NCBI RefSeq assembly: GCF_001310085.1
Contig: NZ_CP012643.1
Location: forward strand, 1,829,001 to 1,893,000
Direction of reading: 5' to 3'
Origin: Rufibacter tibetensis
GTDB lineage: Bacteria > Bacteroidota > Bacteroidia > Cytophagales > Hymenobacteraceae
Length of the DNA stretch: 64,000 nt
Every line of letters starts with the position of its first letter. The stretch's first letter is position 1. Under the pieces are notes generated by a model. The model made no database searches, was not told where the DNA came from, and saw only the letters and a program-made list of their open reading frames with translations. The position numbers and the translations under genes are program-made. Of the stretch, positions 53,157 through 63,300 are shown piece by piece.

Positions 53157-55562
53157 CTAGAAATTGCCTCTCAGCGTGAGCACAAGGTTCCTTCCCGGGG
53201 CGCTCACACCTGAGGCATATACGCGGTAGAATTGGTCCAGAATATTCTCTAGTGCCGCCTGAAACTGCAGCCGTGGGTGGAATTGATAAGCGGTTCTCAG
53301 GTTGAGCGTGTACCAGGCAGGCACGCCCTGCGGGGTAGCGTACTGCAGGTTGTCTTCGCCCACCGGGTTGTAGTCCGCCAACCTTTTCCAACCGTTGTAC
53401 TGCACGAAGAACTCAGAACGGAACTGAGGCAAGGTCAGAAATAAGCTCGTTTTCCCGAAAACGGGCGGAATATGATCCAGTGGAGTTTCCCCGGCTTCTG
53501 CCTGGATGCGGCCACGTGTATAAGTAAGCGTAGAAGCCAACCGGAAAGCCTGGGTAATGTCTGCATTCATCGAGCCGCTGAAACCGTAGATGTAAGCTTT
53601 GTTTGCATTCACGTTAGCGGTTACCCGGCTCAATTGTCCGTTGTACTCAATCTCGGGTTGGCCTTGGAAAAGGAAAGGCTGCGTGGTGATGGCATCGCGG
53701 TACCAGGTATAGAAACCGGTTCCTTCTACCCGCACGCTTTGCGCAATGGTTTTGCCTAGGGAAATCTCAGCGCTGTACGTGTATTCAGGCTTCAGATCAG
53801 GCTTGGGGACAATCAACTGACCCGCTACCGATTCAAACACTTTGCCTAAATCATCTACGTTGGGTGCCCTGAACCCGGAGGAAGCCACGGCCGCAAAACG
53901 CCATTCCCGCCCCGGCTGATACACCAGCCCCAGGTTTCCATTGACCGCTGTGTTCTTCTGGCTTACGTCATCAAACGGAAACGGGAAAAAGGTTTTGTCA
54001 CGGGAGAAATCAGCATTAAGCGCTACTCGGCTTACCCTAATGCCATCAGAAATAATCCATTGCGGCGTAATCTCCCAGGTGTGGGTGAAATAGGCGGCTG
54101 CCGTGCACACATCAGAGCCACCACTGGGATAACGGGTGTCCAGCGGGGTACGCTCACCGGTAGTCAGGTTTATGCCGTAGGCGCGGGAAGAAACCTCGTT
54201 GTACGTTCCTTCCAGTCCATAGCGGAGTTCATGCTCACCCAGCAAACGGCTGACATCAGCATTGAGGGTATAGACATCCACGTGCTCAAAGCGGTTCTGC
54301 AACGGACCGCGGTTAAAGCGGCGGTTGTGGCGGCTTTCCTCCACACTTTGGTAAGCCGCGGTAACCCGCACGTTCTCCAACCAACCTCGGCCCTTGGTAG
54401 CGAAAGTATAAGCGGCCAGCCACCGTTCCTGCGGGCCATAGTACCACTCGCCATGGTTTAGGCGCCCTTGTGCATCTACCTCACTCAGGCGGTCATAGCG
54501 CGGAATGTCTGAGGAAGTAGAGAACTGCAGGTTCAGCAAATGCGAAGTAGTCACCGAAGGCTGAAACAGCACCTTCTGCAGCACATCGTACTGCTTGTAG
54601 CCGGTGAACTTCTGTACGTTTATGTTCTCATTAGGAACCATCACATCTTCGCCGTTCACGCGTTGGGCGTAGAAAGGCCGAAGCCCCCAATTTCCATAGA
54701 ACGGATTGCGGTTTTTGCCCTGCCGCAGGTCATCAAAATCTGAATAGGTCAAACTGGTGAAGCTGCCCCATTGGCGTCCGCCCACGGAGAAGTCCACGTG
54801 GCCGGTTTTCTCCTGATTGGCGGTGGCGTAGCGGTTGAAAGCACCACCGGCCACGCGGGTTCCGGAGGAATCAGCTAGTAGTGGGTTCTTGGTATAGAAA
54901 TGCACCACGCCTCCCAAGGCATCAGACCCATACACCACAGAACCGGGACCAAACACTACTTCTACTTTCTCAAGCGCGGCATTGTCCACCGTAATCACGT
55001 TCTGCAGGTGTCCGCCGCGGTAAATGGCATTGTTCAGGCGCACGCCGTCAATCACCATGAGCACCTTGTTGGCTTCAAAGCCGCGCAGAATGGGACTTCC
55101 GCCGCCGGCCTGGCTTTTCTGCACCAGCACCTGGCCGGTCTGTTGCAAGACATCGGCCGTAGTCTGGTTGCTTTGGAAAGCCAGGTCACGTGCTTTCAGG
55201 ACTTGGATTTGCTGGGGCACATCGGCACGCTTTTCTTCGAACCTACTGGCGGAGACCACCACCTCATTCAGGGAATAGCTGCGCTCTGCCAATAGAACCC
55301 GGTAGTTCAGGGTTCTGAGCTGACTTACGGCCAAGGTCCTGGGTTGATAATCCACCCGCTCAAAGCGCAGGCTATCGGTATCCAGGAAGCCGCGGATACT
55401 GAACTTGCCTTTTATATCGGTTAAGAGCGGGGTCCCGCCCTGCGTGGGCACCACCCGCACTCCCACCAAGGGCTGAAGGTTGGCCCGGTCTTGCACCATC
55501 GCACTCTGCGCCCATGTTGCCAAAGGCAAAGCAACCAGCAACAGAGAGAGAATAGACTTCAT
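53157..55562 (-). CDS. TonB-dependent receptor (possible heme/hemoglobin type)
   Basis: The 801-residue product has a signal peptide ending ATWAQ, a short carboxypeptidase-D-like domain (LQPLVGVRVVPTQGGTPLL), a TonB box region NEVVVSASRFEEKRADVP, and a plug with LRGFEANKVLMVIDGVRLNNAIYRGGHLQNVITVD and VVFGPGSVVYGSDALGGVVHF. The barrel has SSGFRAPNVDDLGK and KPDLKPEY, the region that holds FRAP/NPNL boxes in heme receptors, and ends in NF. The plug and boxes resemble the HmuR/ShuA group, so heme is a reasonable guess, but no hmuY-like or TonB gene is nearby. Confidence 0.88.
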   Translation of the reverse strand: MKSILSLLLVALPLATWAQSAMVQDRANLQPLVGVRVVPTQGGTPLLTDIKGKFSIRGFLDTDSLRFERVDYQPRTLAVSQLRTLNYRVLLAERSYSLNEVVVSASRFEEKRADVPQQIQVLKARDLAFQSNQTTADVLQQTGQVLVQKSQAGGGSPILRGFEANKVLMVIDGVRLNNAIYRGGHLQNVITVDNAALEKVEVVFGPGSVVYGSDALGGVVHFYTKNPLLADSSGTRVAGGAFNRYATANQEKTGHVDFSVGGRQWGSFTSLTYSDFDDLRQGKNRNPFYGNWGLRPFYAQRVNGEDVMVPNENINVQKFTGYKQYDVLQKVLFQPSVTTSHLLNLQFSTSSDIPRYDRLSEVDAQGRLNHGEWYYGPQERWLAAYTFATKGRGWLENVRVTAAYQSVEESRHNRRFNRGPLQNRFEHVDVYTLNADVSRLLGEHELRYGLEGTYNEVSSRAYGINLTTGERTPLDTRYPSGGSDVCTAAAYFTHTWEITPQWIISDGIRVSRVALNADFSRDKTFFPFPFDDVSQKNTAVNGNLGLVYQPGREWRFAAVASSGFRAPNVDDLGKVFESVAGQLIVPKPDLKPEYTYSAEISLGKTIAQSVRVEGTGFYTWYRDAITTQPFLFQGQPEIEYNGQLSRVTANVNANKAYIYGFSGSMNADITQAFRLASTLTYTRGRIQAEAGETPLDHIPPVFGKTSLFLTLPQFRSEFFVQYNGWKRLADYNPVGEDNLQYATPQGVPAWYTLNLRTAYQFHPRLQFQAALENILDQFYRVYASGVSAPGRNLVLTLRGNF

Positions 55563-55595
55563 ATAAAAGTATATAGAAAATAGTGGGGTTCCAGA

Positions 55596-56075
55596 TTAGA
55601 GGGCCAATTCCATTTTGATGTCTGCGCGCTTATATTCCTTCAGTTCATCTGCTACTTCCACAAATCCTAACTTTTGGTACAGGTGCAATGCCGTTTCCAG
55701 CTTGCGGTTAGACAGCAGCATGAGGGTGGTAGCGCCTAATTCACGGGCCTTCTGGATAGCGGCCTCACCCAAACGCTTCCCAATTTTTAGTCCCTGGGCT
55801 TTGTCGGTGACGGCCATCTTGGCTAGTTCATAGGTCTGGTTATCTACCTTTATCAAAGCGCAGGTGCCCACAATCTCACCATTGTATTCGGCCATAAAAA
55901 TATGGCCGCCTTTGGCAATGATGTAGCCGTCTGGGTTCCCTAATGATTTATGGTCCAGTTCCTCCATCTCAAAATAGCGCTCAATCCAGGCCTGATTCAG
56001 TTCCCGGAAAAGAGTAGCGTGAGCGGGGGTATAGTCTATGATAGTAACGGAAGTGGGGGTAGCAGTTGTGTTCAT
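55596..56075 (-). CDS. GNAT-family N-acetyltransferase
   Basis: The 159-residue product is a single GNAT domain. The acetyl-CoA loop is ELAKMAVTDKAQGLKIGKRLGEAAI, with the Q-x-x-G/A pattern in QGLKIGKRLG, followed by ATTLMLLSNRKLETALHLYQKLGFVEV. It has an opening beta-strand region TIIDYTPAHATLF. Substrate unknown. It is close to the TonB receptor gene and on the same strand (33 bp), so the two may be co-transcribed. Confidence 0.9.
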   Translation of the reverse strand: MNTTATPTSVTIIDYTPAHATLFRELNQAWIERYFEMEELDHKSLGNPDGYIIAKGGHIFMAEYNGEIVGTCALIKVDNQTYELAKMAVTDKAQGLKIGKRLGEAAIQKARELGATTLMLLSNRKLETALHLYQKLGFVEVADELKEYKRADIKMELAL

Positions 56076-56097
56076 GTGATGGTAAAGTACTTGCCTG

Positions 56098-56105
56098 CAA
56101 AGATA
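56098..56105 (-). promoter_or_regulatory. TAnnTTTG -7 box upstream of the GNAT gene
   Basis: TATCTTTG on the minus strand is an exact match, 23 bp before the ATG at 56075. I see no clear TTTG at -33. Confidence 0.5.
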
Positions 56106-56323
56106 TTGAAACCGGGCTGCGTTTCCGGATTGTTTTCAGGAAAAGAGGCCAAAAGCAGGCTCAACACACATCTTCTTATTTTCAGACCGAATTCTGAAAA
56201 AGGCCTTTAGAAGGGATGCTGTAAAAAATGCCGCTTCAAAAACAGCCTGCCTGAACGACTTCCGCTTTCCTCCTGTTCTGAATATACTGAAAAGTACTAT
56301 ATTTCGCCTACAGACCTATTTAC

Positions 56324-57520
56324 ATGAAAAAGAACGCGTCTTTTCTTCTCCTGCTGAGTTTTCTGGCGGCTTGCTCCAGCAGCAAACCAACGCCTGAAGC
56401 AACCTCCCCCCAGGCATCAGTGGTGACTTCGCCGCTGACCCCGCATGTAGAAGCCGTACGCCAACAGTTTGCCCCAGACAAACGGGTTGCCTTGTTCAAT
56501 GTAAATACCAACGGGGCGGTACTGGCCGGCGAAACGAATTTACCAGCCGCTAAAGCAGCGTTGCTGGAGCGCCTGCAAGCCGCTGGTATCTCTTACCAGG
56601 ACAGCATCCAGGTATTGCCTGAAGCTTCGCTAAAGGAAAACCAATATGCGGTAGTGATGCTTTCTGTGGCGAACCTGCGCTCCAAACCAGCGCATCCGGC
56701 GGAGCTAGCCACCCAAGCCACCATGGGGACCCCGCTGCGCGTCTGGAAACAGGACGATGGCTGGTACCTGGTGCAGACGCCAGACAAGTACCTGGCCTGG
56801 GTTGACGGCGGAGGCATCAAACTGATGGACCAGGCCGCCTTCACCAAATGGCAGCAAGGCGAAAAGCTCATTTATACCCAGCCCTACGGCTTTGCCTATA
56901 CTTCACCCAATACCAAAGGCGCAACGGCTTCGGATTTGGTATACGGCGATGTGATGGTGCTAAAAAACCAAAGCAAAGGCTTCTACGAAGTCGCTTTCCC
57001 GGATGGCCGCACGGCCTTTATCCCTTCCACTGAGGTTCAGAAATATACAGATTGGGCCACCTCGCGTCAACCTACCGAACAGAACCTGGTGGAAACCTCT
57101 AAGCGCATGTTAGGCGTCCCGTACCTGTGGGGCGGCACGTCGTTTAAGGGCGTAGACTGCAGTGGCTTTACTAAAACCGTGTATTTCATGAATGGCCTGG
57201 TCTTGCCGCGCGATGCTTCTCAACAAGTGCACGTGGGCGACCTGATTGACACCAAAGACGGCTTCCAGAACCTGCGCCCTGGTGATTTGCTTTTCTTCGG
57301 GGTACCGGCCAAAGAGGGCAAATCTGAGCGCGTAATCCACGTGGGCATGTGGATTGGCAACAATGAGTTCATTCATTCAGCGGGCCGCGTACGCATCAAC
57401 AGCATGGACCCAGCTGCACCAAATCATGATGCCTATGAACTGAACCGTTTTCTGCGGGCCAAGCGGGTTTCACCGCAGGCTTCGTTGATAGACTTGCGTA
57501 CTGCGTCGTTGTTTCAGTAA
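56324..57520 (+). CDS. NlpC/P60 (C40) peptidoglycan endopeptidase lipoprotein
   Basis: The 398-residue product has a lipobox LAAC (Cys17). Two SH3b-type domains lie at about 105-165 and 180-240 (NLRSKPAHPAELATQA; YGFAYTSPNTKGATASDLVYGD). The C-terminal NlpC/P60 domain shows LGVPYLWGGTSFKGVDCSGF with catalytic Cys279, VIHVGMWIG with His339 and FIHSAG with His351. This class cuts D-Glu-meso-DAP bonds in stem peptides. It converges with the PBP4 gene, and further cell-wall genes follow, giving a peptidoglycan cluster. Confidence 0.93.
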   Translation: MKKNASFLLLLSFLAACSSSKPTPEATSPQASVVTSPLTPHVEAVRQQFAPDKRVALFNVNTNGAVLAGETNLPAAKAALLERLQAAGISYQDSIQVLPEASLKENQYAVVMLSVANLRSKPAHPAELATQATMGTPLRVWKQDDGWYLVQTPDKYLAWVDGGGIKLMDQAAFTKWQQGEKLIYTQPYGFAYTSPNTKGATASDLVYGDVMVLKNQSKGFYEVAFPDGRTAFIPSTEVQKYTDWATSRQPTEQNLVETSKRMLGVPYLWGGTSFKGVDCSGFTKTVYFMNGLVLPRDASQQVHVGDLIDTKDGFQNLRPGDLLFFGVPAKEGKSERVIHVGMWIGNNEFIHSAGRVRINSMDPAAPNHDAYELNRFLRAKRVSPQASLIDLRTASLFQ

Positions 57521-57542
57521 TCGCAGCAATCAGGTTCATACA

Positions 57543-57594
57543 GAAGCCCCGATTTAAGGCCGTTTTCTTAGAAACAGCCTGAAAGCGGGGCTTC
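57543..57594. terminator. Bidirectional terminator between NlpC/P60 and PBP4 genes
   Basis: GAAGCCCCG (57543-57551) pairs with CGGGGCTTC (57586-57594); an imperfect GGCCGTTTTC/GAAACAGCCT stem of the recurring palindrome family sits inside. Confidence 0.8.
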
Positions 57595-57614
57595 CTCGTT
57601 TATGTTCTTTTCGC

Positions 57615-58994
57615 TTAGTACTTCTCGTGTACCTCAGTCATGATGCGCACCATCTCATTGCGGATCTCGCTGGAAGGCACCTTGAAGTTGTTGTTCATGA
57701 AACTGAAGAGCAGCAGCTTGCCGCTTTTGGTCATGATGTACCCGCTTTGGTTGTGCACGTGGGCCAGCGTACCGGATTTCCCGAACACAAAGGGGGGTTC
57801 TGCTTTGTAGATACTGCGAAAGGTGCCGGGTCTTCCGCCGGTGGCCATGAGCGGCAACAGGCGTTCAACAGGGCGTTCCTGCTGTAGTTTCTGTAAAAGG
57901 GCAATGATGCTGCGGGGCGTGAAGAGGTTCATGCTGGAAAGTCCCGAGCCATCTACCCACACCGGCGCATCGGGCAAGTCTGCCAAGTAATTCTTCACGG
58001 CGTATTGGATTCCCCTCTCCACAGACAAGGTATCAGACAAGGTACCGGAGCAAAGTACCATCAGTTGCTCGGCAAACAGGTTGTCGCTCACTTGCAGCAT
58101 GCGCTTGTACACCGTGTCAGAAGGCAGGCCATAGAACGTTTGGGCACCGGTTGGCAGGGTACGGTTTTTCAGTAGCGTTACTTTCTTTTTAAGTGTATCG
58201 GCGAGCAACCGCACGGTCATGTCGGGCGAGGGAATGAACGGTACTTCCACGGAGAAATCAGCAGAAGCGTGCTTAGGGTAATAAGTAAACTCATTGGTGC
58301 GCCAGGCCCGCACGAAGGCGTCATTGTGGTTGTAGCGGGCAGTATCGGTTTTGATGATGGGCTTAAAGATGGCGGGGGTGGTGGTGTATCGCCGGGCTGG
58401 TCCTCCTTTGCGGGCAAACTTCACAATGTTGCCGTGAATGGGAAAAATGCTGCGCTCTGGCTGGTAGTAATAATTATAATCATCCCAGCCCCAGTTAGTA
58501 GCGAAGGGCGTACTGGCGAAAGGTGTCTCCAGGTAAAACAGTTTTTCTTTGCGGTTCTTCAGGAAGTCATAAGCCACCGTGTTCTTCAGGTCCATGTGCG
58601 TGAAGGTTGGGTCGCCGGTGCCCCAGAAGATGAGGGAGTCGCCCCGTACCACGTACTTGAGCGCCGGAATAGAGTCGCCCAACATTTTTAGGCTGGCGTA
58701 GAACGTGAATAGTTTGGTGTTGGAGGCAGGCACAAAGTACTTGTCTGAATTGTGTTCTACCACCATTTTCCCCAAAGCGGGGTCAAACAAGGCGAAGCCC
58801 ACAAACCGGTTCTTCCCGATCTCAGATTCTAACACATGCTGCCTGATTTCCTCGGGTCCGTAGGCCGGCGGAGGTGGCGGGGTAGGTGTTGTAATCACCG
58901 CTGGCGCCTGCCTGGCAGTGCTACAGCCTACCAGAATGAACAGAAATAAGCAGGAGAGCGTGAGCCAGCGGAAGCCGGTAAAAGGAATGTGCAT
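57615..58994 (-). CDS. dacB: D-Ala-D-Ala carboxypeptidase/endopeptidase, PBP4 type (peptidase S13)
   Basis: The 459-residue product has a lipobox LVGC (Cys24) and a Pro-rich linker. Active-site motifs are all present: SNTK (Ser91, Lys94), SDN (303-305) and KSG (406-408, in place of KTG). PBP4 removes terminal D-Ala and cuts cross-links in peptidoglycan. Most PBP4 proteins are soluble; a lipid anchor is a common Bacteroidota variation. It converges with the NlpC/P60 gene and diverges from the LD-carboxypeptidase gene. Confidence 0.9.
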   Translation of the reverse strand: MHIPFTGFRWLTLSCLFLFILVGCSTARQAPAVITTPTPPPPPAYGPEEIRQHVLESEIGKNRFVGFALFDPALGKMVVEHNSDKYFVPASNTKLFTFYASLKMLGDSIPALKYVVRGDSLIFWGTGDPTFTHMDLKNTVAYDFLKNRKEKLFYLETPFASTPFATNWGWDDYNYYYQPERSIFPIHGNIVKFARKGGPARRYTTTPAIFKPIIKTDTARYNHNDAFVRAWRTNEFTYYPKHASADFSVEVPFIPSPDMTVRLLADTLKKKVTLLKNRTLPTGAQTFYGLPSDTVYKRMLQVSDNLFAEQLMVLCSGTLSDTLSVERGIQYAVKNYLADLPDAPVWVDGSGLSSMNLFTPRSIIALLQKLQQERPVERLLPLMATGGRPGTFRSIYKAEPPFVFGKSGTLAHVHNQSGYIMTKSGKLLLFSFMNNNFKVPSSEIRNEMVRIMTEVHEKY

Positions 58995-59211
58995 AACAGG
59001 TACTGTTTTAGAACTCTTAATTAGGGTAAGAATCTGGTATGGTCAAAAGATACTTTTAAAAACTTCTCTCTCCAAAAATCCACCACGGTCCAAGAAGCAC
59101 GCAACTTGAGTTTTTTAATTTATTTAAAAACTTACAGAAAAGCATGATAATCAGGAACAATCTTTTTATTTTCGCTTGGGTATTCCTGCCCAACCTTAAA
59201 CCTGTTCAGCT

Positions 59212-60267
59212 ATGGTTAACCGTACCCGCCGTGAGGTGCTAGCGTCTCTTTCTGTGGCGGCCGCTTCGCTGCCCCTGCTAAGCTTTGTTTCAAGTCCTTT
59301 GCCGGAAAAAGCGCCTAAAACCCTTGTTCCGCCGCGGTTGAAACCTGGTGATACGGTAGGTTTGATTTGTCCGGCTGGAGCGGCGTTCAGTCGGGAGGCG
59401 GTGCAGATCACCAAAGAATCTATGGAGGCGCTGGGGTTGAAGGTAAAGCTGGGAAAACACGTGTTTGACCGTTTCGGGTATCTGGCTGGTACGGACCAGG
59501 CCCGAGCCGAGGACGTGAACGCCATGTTCGCGGATAAAAGCGTGCAGGGAATTTTGGCCGTGCACGGAGGCTGGGGCTGCGCCCGATTGCTGCCGTTACT
59601 GGACTACAAAACCATTCAGAAGAACCCCAAACCGCTCATCGGTTACTCAGACATCACGGCCCTACATTTAGCCATTAATGCCAAAACAGGGCTGGTGACG
59701 TTTCATGGCCCTGTGGGCTCGGCTACCTGGAACAAGTTCTCAGTAGATTCTTTTAGGCAGGTGCTGTTTGACGGCAGTCCGATCTTGTTTGAGAACCCCA
59801 AAGAACTGGGCGACAACCTCACCATCACCAAAGACCGCATTACCACCATTACGCCCGGCACCGCCCGCGGCAAACTGGTGGGCGGCAACTTAACTGTGCT
59901 TACTGCCATTATAGGTTCTGAGTATCTGCCCAACTGGAAAGACGCCATCCTGTTTCTGGAAGACACCAACGAAGCCGTGTACCGGGTAGACCGCATGCTC
60001 ACCCAACTGAAGCTTGCTGGCGTGCTGAACCAGGTGAAAGGAGTGGTATTTGGCAAATGCTCAGACTGCGAACCGGGCAAAGGAGGTTATGGCTCCCTCA
60101 CCTTGGAAGAAGTCCTGGAGCAGCATTTGCAGCCTTTGAAAGTGCCCGTGTACTCGGGAGCCATGATCGGCCATATCACGCATAAATTCACTATTCCGGT
60201 GGGTGCCGAGGCCGAAATAGATGCTACGGCAGGAACTATCAGGTTATTACAGGGCGCCGTAGCCTGA
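59212..60267 (+). CDS. LD-carboxypeptidase (peptidase S66) with twin-arginine-like signal
   Basis: The 351-residue product begins NRTRREVLASLSVAAASLPLL, a twin-arginine-type signal (RR followed by a moderately hydrophobic stretch ending near SSPLP). The S66 domain shows the nucleophile in IGYSDITA (Ser146), Glu250 in LFLED and His321 in GHITHKF. S66 enzymes release the terminal D-Ala from tetrapeptides in murein recycling. Cytoplasmic forms lack a signal, so export here is unusual. It precedes the NagZ-type fusion gene on the same strand by 97 bp. Confidence 0.88.
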   Translation: MVNRTRREVLASLSVAAASLPLLSFVSSPLPEKAPKTLVPPRLKPGDTVGLICPAGAAFSREAVQITKESMEALGLKVKLGKHVFDRFGYLAGTDQARAEDVNAMFADKSVQGILAVHGGWGCARLLPLLDYKTIQKNPKPLIGYSDITALHLAINAKTGLVTFHGPVGSATWNKFSVDSFRQVLFDGSPILFENPKELGDNLTITKDRITTITPGTARGKLVGGNLTVLTAIIGSEYLPNWKDAILFLEDTNEAVYRVDRMLTQLKLAGVLNQVKGVVFGKCSDCEPGKGGYGSLTLEEVLEQHLQPLKVPVYSGAMIGHITHKFTIPVGAEAEIDATAGTIRLLQGAVA

Positions 60268-60364
60268 TTCTGAACTTTGACGGGCTTTGGACCTGTTTTT
60301 GATATAATTGCCGTAATTTGCAGCCCTTCCTGCTACATACATTACCTTATTTCTGTCTATTACC

Positions 60365-63300
60365 TTGAAAAAACATCGTTTTCTTTCCCTCGCTATTGTT
60401 TTCATCTTTCTGGTAGGTGCCATCACCTTGCACGGACAGACCGGCAAGCGCAAACCTTCTAAAGCCTCCACGAAGAAGACGGCTGCTGTCTCAAAGAAAG
60501 CAGCTGCTAAGAAACCGGCGGTTCCGGTGTTCAACCCGAAAACGGACCCGCCGCATTTGGGTGCGAACCAGAAATGGGTAGACTCGGTGTTTAAATCCTT
60601 GACGCCAGAGGAGCGCATCGCGCAGCTGATTATGATTCCGGTGTACTCTAACAAGGATCAGGCACACATTGACTCTATCAGCCGCCTGGTGACCAACTAC
60701 AAAGTGGGTGGTTTGATCTTCTTCCAGGGCGGACCGGTGCGGCAAGCGCATATGACCAACCGCTACCAGCGCGAAAGCAAGGTGCCGTTGATGATCTCCA
60801 TTGACGGCGAGTGGGGCCTGGGCATGCGCCTGGACAGCACAGTGTCGTTCCCTTACCAGATGAGTTTGGGCGGAATTGAAAACGAGAAGCTGATTTATGA
60901 CATGGGTGCCGAGATCGCGCGTCAGTGCCGCCGGTTGGGCATCCACGTGAACTTTGCGCCGGTAGTAGACGTGAACAACAACGCCAACAACCCCGTGATT
61001 GGGTTCCGCTCGTTCGGCGAAGACAAGTACAACGTGACCCGCAAAGCCATGGCGTACATGAAAGGCATGCAGGACAACAAAGTGATGGCCAACGCCAAAC
61101 ACTTCCCTGGTCACGGCGACACCAACGTAGACTCGCATTATGGTTTGCCGGTGCTGCATTTCTCTAAACTGCGCCTGGACTCTACTGAACTGTACCCGTT
61201 CAGAGAACTGATGAAGAACGGCTTGGGCAGTTTGATGGTGGCGCACATGAACATTCCGGTGCTGGACAACACCAAAGACGTAGCCTCTACCCTTTCCAAG
61301 GGCATTGTAAGTGATCTGCTTAAGAAAGAGATGGGTTTCAAAGGCCTGGTATTCACCGATGCCCTGAACATGCAAGGTGTGGCTAAGTTCTACCCTCCCG
61401 GAATTGTGGACGTGAAAGCGCTGCTAGCTGGCAATGATGTGCTTTTGAACACCATGGACGTGAAAACCACCATTGAAGAAGTGAAGAAAGCCATTGCGAA
61501 TAAAGAAATCACCCAAGCCGAGGTTGATGCCCGCTGCAAGAAAGTACTAGCCGCCAAACAATGGGCCGGCCTGGACAAGTGGCAACCTATTGAGACCAAA
61601 AACCTGATCGCCGACCTGAACAACCCTACCGCAGATTACATCAACCGTCAGTTAACGGAGGCTTCGCTCACGCTGCTCCGCAACAAAGATAATGTGTTGC
61701 CTATTAAAACGCTGGACACCCTCAAGATTGCCGCTTTGGCCTTGGGCACCAGCACTGAAACCGAATTCCAGAAAAGCCTGGCCAAATACGCCAAGGTAGA
61801 CAACTTCTTTTTGCCTCCCACCAGCTCCATTGCTGATCTGCAGGTCCTACAAGAAAGACTGAAAGACTACAACACCATTCTGGTTGGCGTGCACAAGCTG
61901 CAGCTGAAGGCCTCCGGCAACAACACCTTCGGGATTACCGCCGAGATGAACCTGTTCCTGAAAGACCTTATCCGTTCCAAGCAAACCATTGTGAGCGTGT
62001 TCGGGAACGTGTACAGCCTCAACCGTTTTGAAGACATTGAGAAAGCGCACGGTGTGTTGGCCGCGTATCAGGAGAATGCCTTAACCCAAGACGTAGCCGC
62101 CCAGATCATTTTTGGCGGTGTGGGTGCCAAAGGTAAGCTGCCGGTGAACGTATCTAACTACTTCCGGATGACCAATGGCCTGAAAACCGATGGCGGATTA
62201 CGTCTGGCGTACACGCAACCAGAGGCTTTGGGCCTGAAATCACAAGATTTTGCCCAAATCGACACCCTGGTGAACCAGGCCATTCGGGCGAAAGCCACGC
62301 CGGGCGCCCAGGTGTTGGTCGCCAAGAACGGGAAAGTGATTTACGCCAAGTCCTTCGGATATCATACCTATGAAAACCAGACGCCGGTGAAGAACACTGA
62401 TTTATACGATCTGGCTTCTGTCACCAAAATCACGACTGCGCTGGCCGCCTACATGAAGCTGAACGGAGAAGGCAAGTTTGATGTGGACAAAACCTTGGGT
62501 GAGTACCTGCCCATGATGCAAAAGTCAAACAAAGAAAGCCTGAAGTACCGCGACATTCTCACGCACCAGGCCCGCTTGAAATCCTGGATTCCGTTCTGGA
62601 AGGAAGAACTTAAGAAGAACGGTGAGTTAAAAAGCAGTGTCTTCAGTCCAGATTCATCGGCCAAGTTCCCGATCAGGGTAGCCAAGAATCTGTACATCCA
62701 TAAAGACCACGCGGAGGAAATCTATGAGCAAATTAAAGAATCGCCGCTGAACGAGAAACCAGGCTACGTGTACAGTGATTTGTCTTTCATTCTGGCGCCG
62801 TTGGTGGTGAAGAACATTACCGGACAAGACTTTGAAACCTACCTGAAGAAGAATATTTACGAGCCGTTGGGCGCTCACACTCTTACCTTCAACCCATATA
62901 AGCAGTACCCGCTGTCCCGCATTGTGCCCACCGAGGTAGACACCCTGTTCCGGAAACAGCTGTTGCACGGAACGGTTCACGACGAAGGAGCCGCCATGCT
63001 GGGAGGTGTGAGTGGCCACGCAGGATTATTCGGAAACGCGAACGACTTAGCCAAGGTGATGCAGATGTACCTCAATGATGGTATTTATGCCGGCAAACGT
63101 TACATCGCGAACAAAACGGTGAGCACGTTCAGCAAATGCCAGTTCTGCCCAGACAACTACCGCGCCCTCGGTTTCGACCGTCCGTCCAAACCGGGCACCG
63201 TGAACGGAAATGCGGCCCAAAGCGCCCCGGCAGAAAGCTTCGGCCACACCGGCTTCACCGGTATTTATAGCTGGGTAGACCCCGTAAACCAGATTGTCTA

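Noticed and set aside
60491-61375. Long (294-residue) open frame antisense to the GH3 domain
   Set aside because: It is a reverse-strand shadow of a strongly supported gene, rich in His/Val/Arg, as expected from codon bias.
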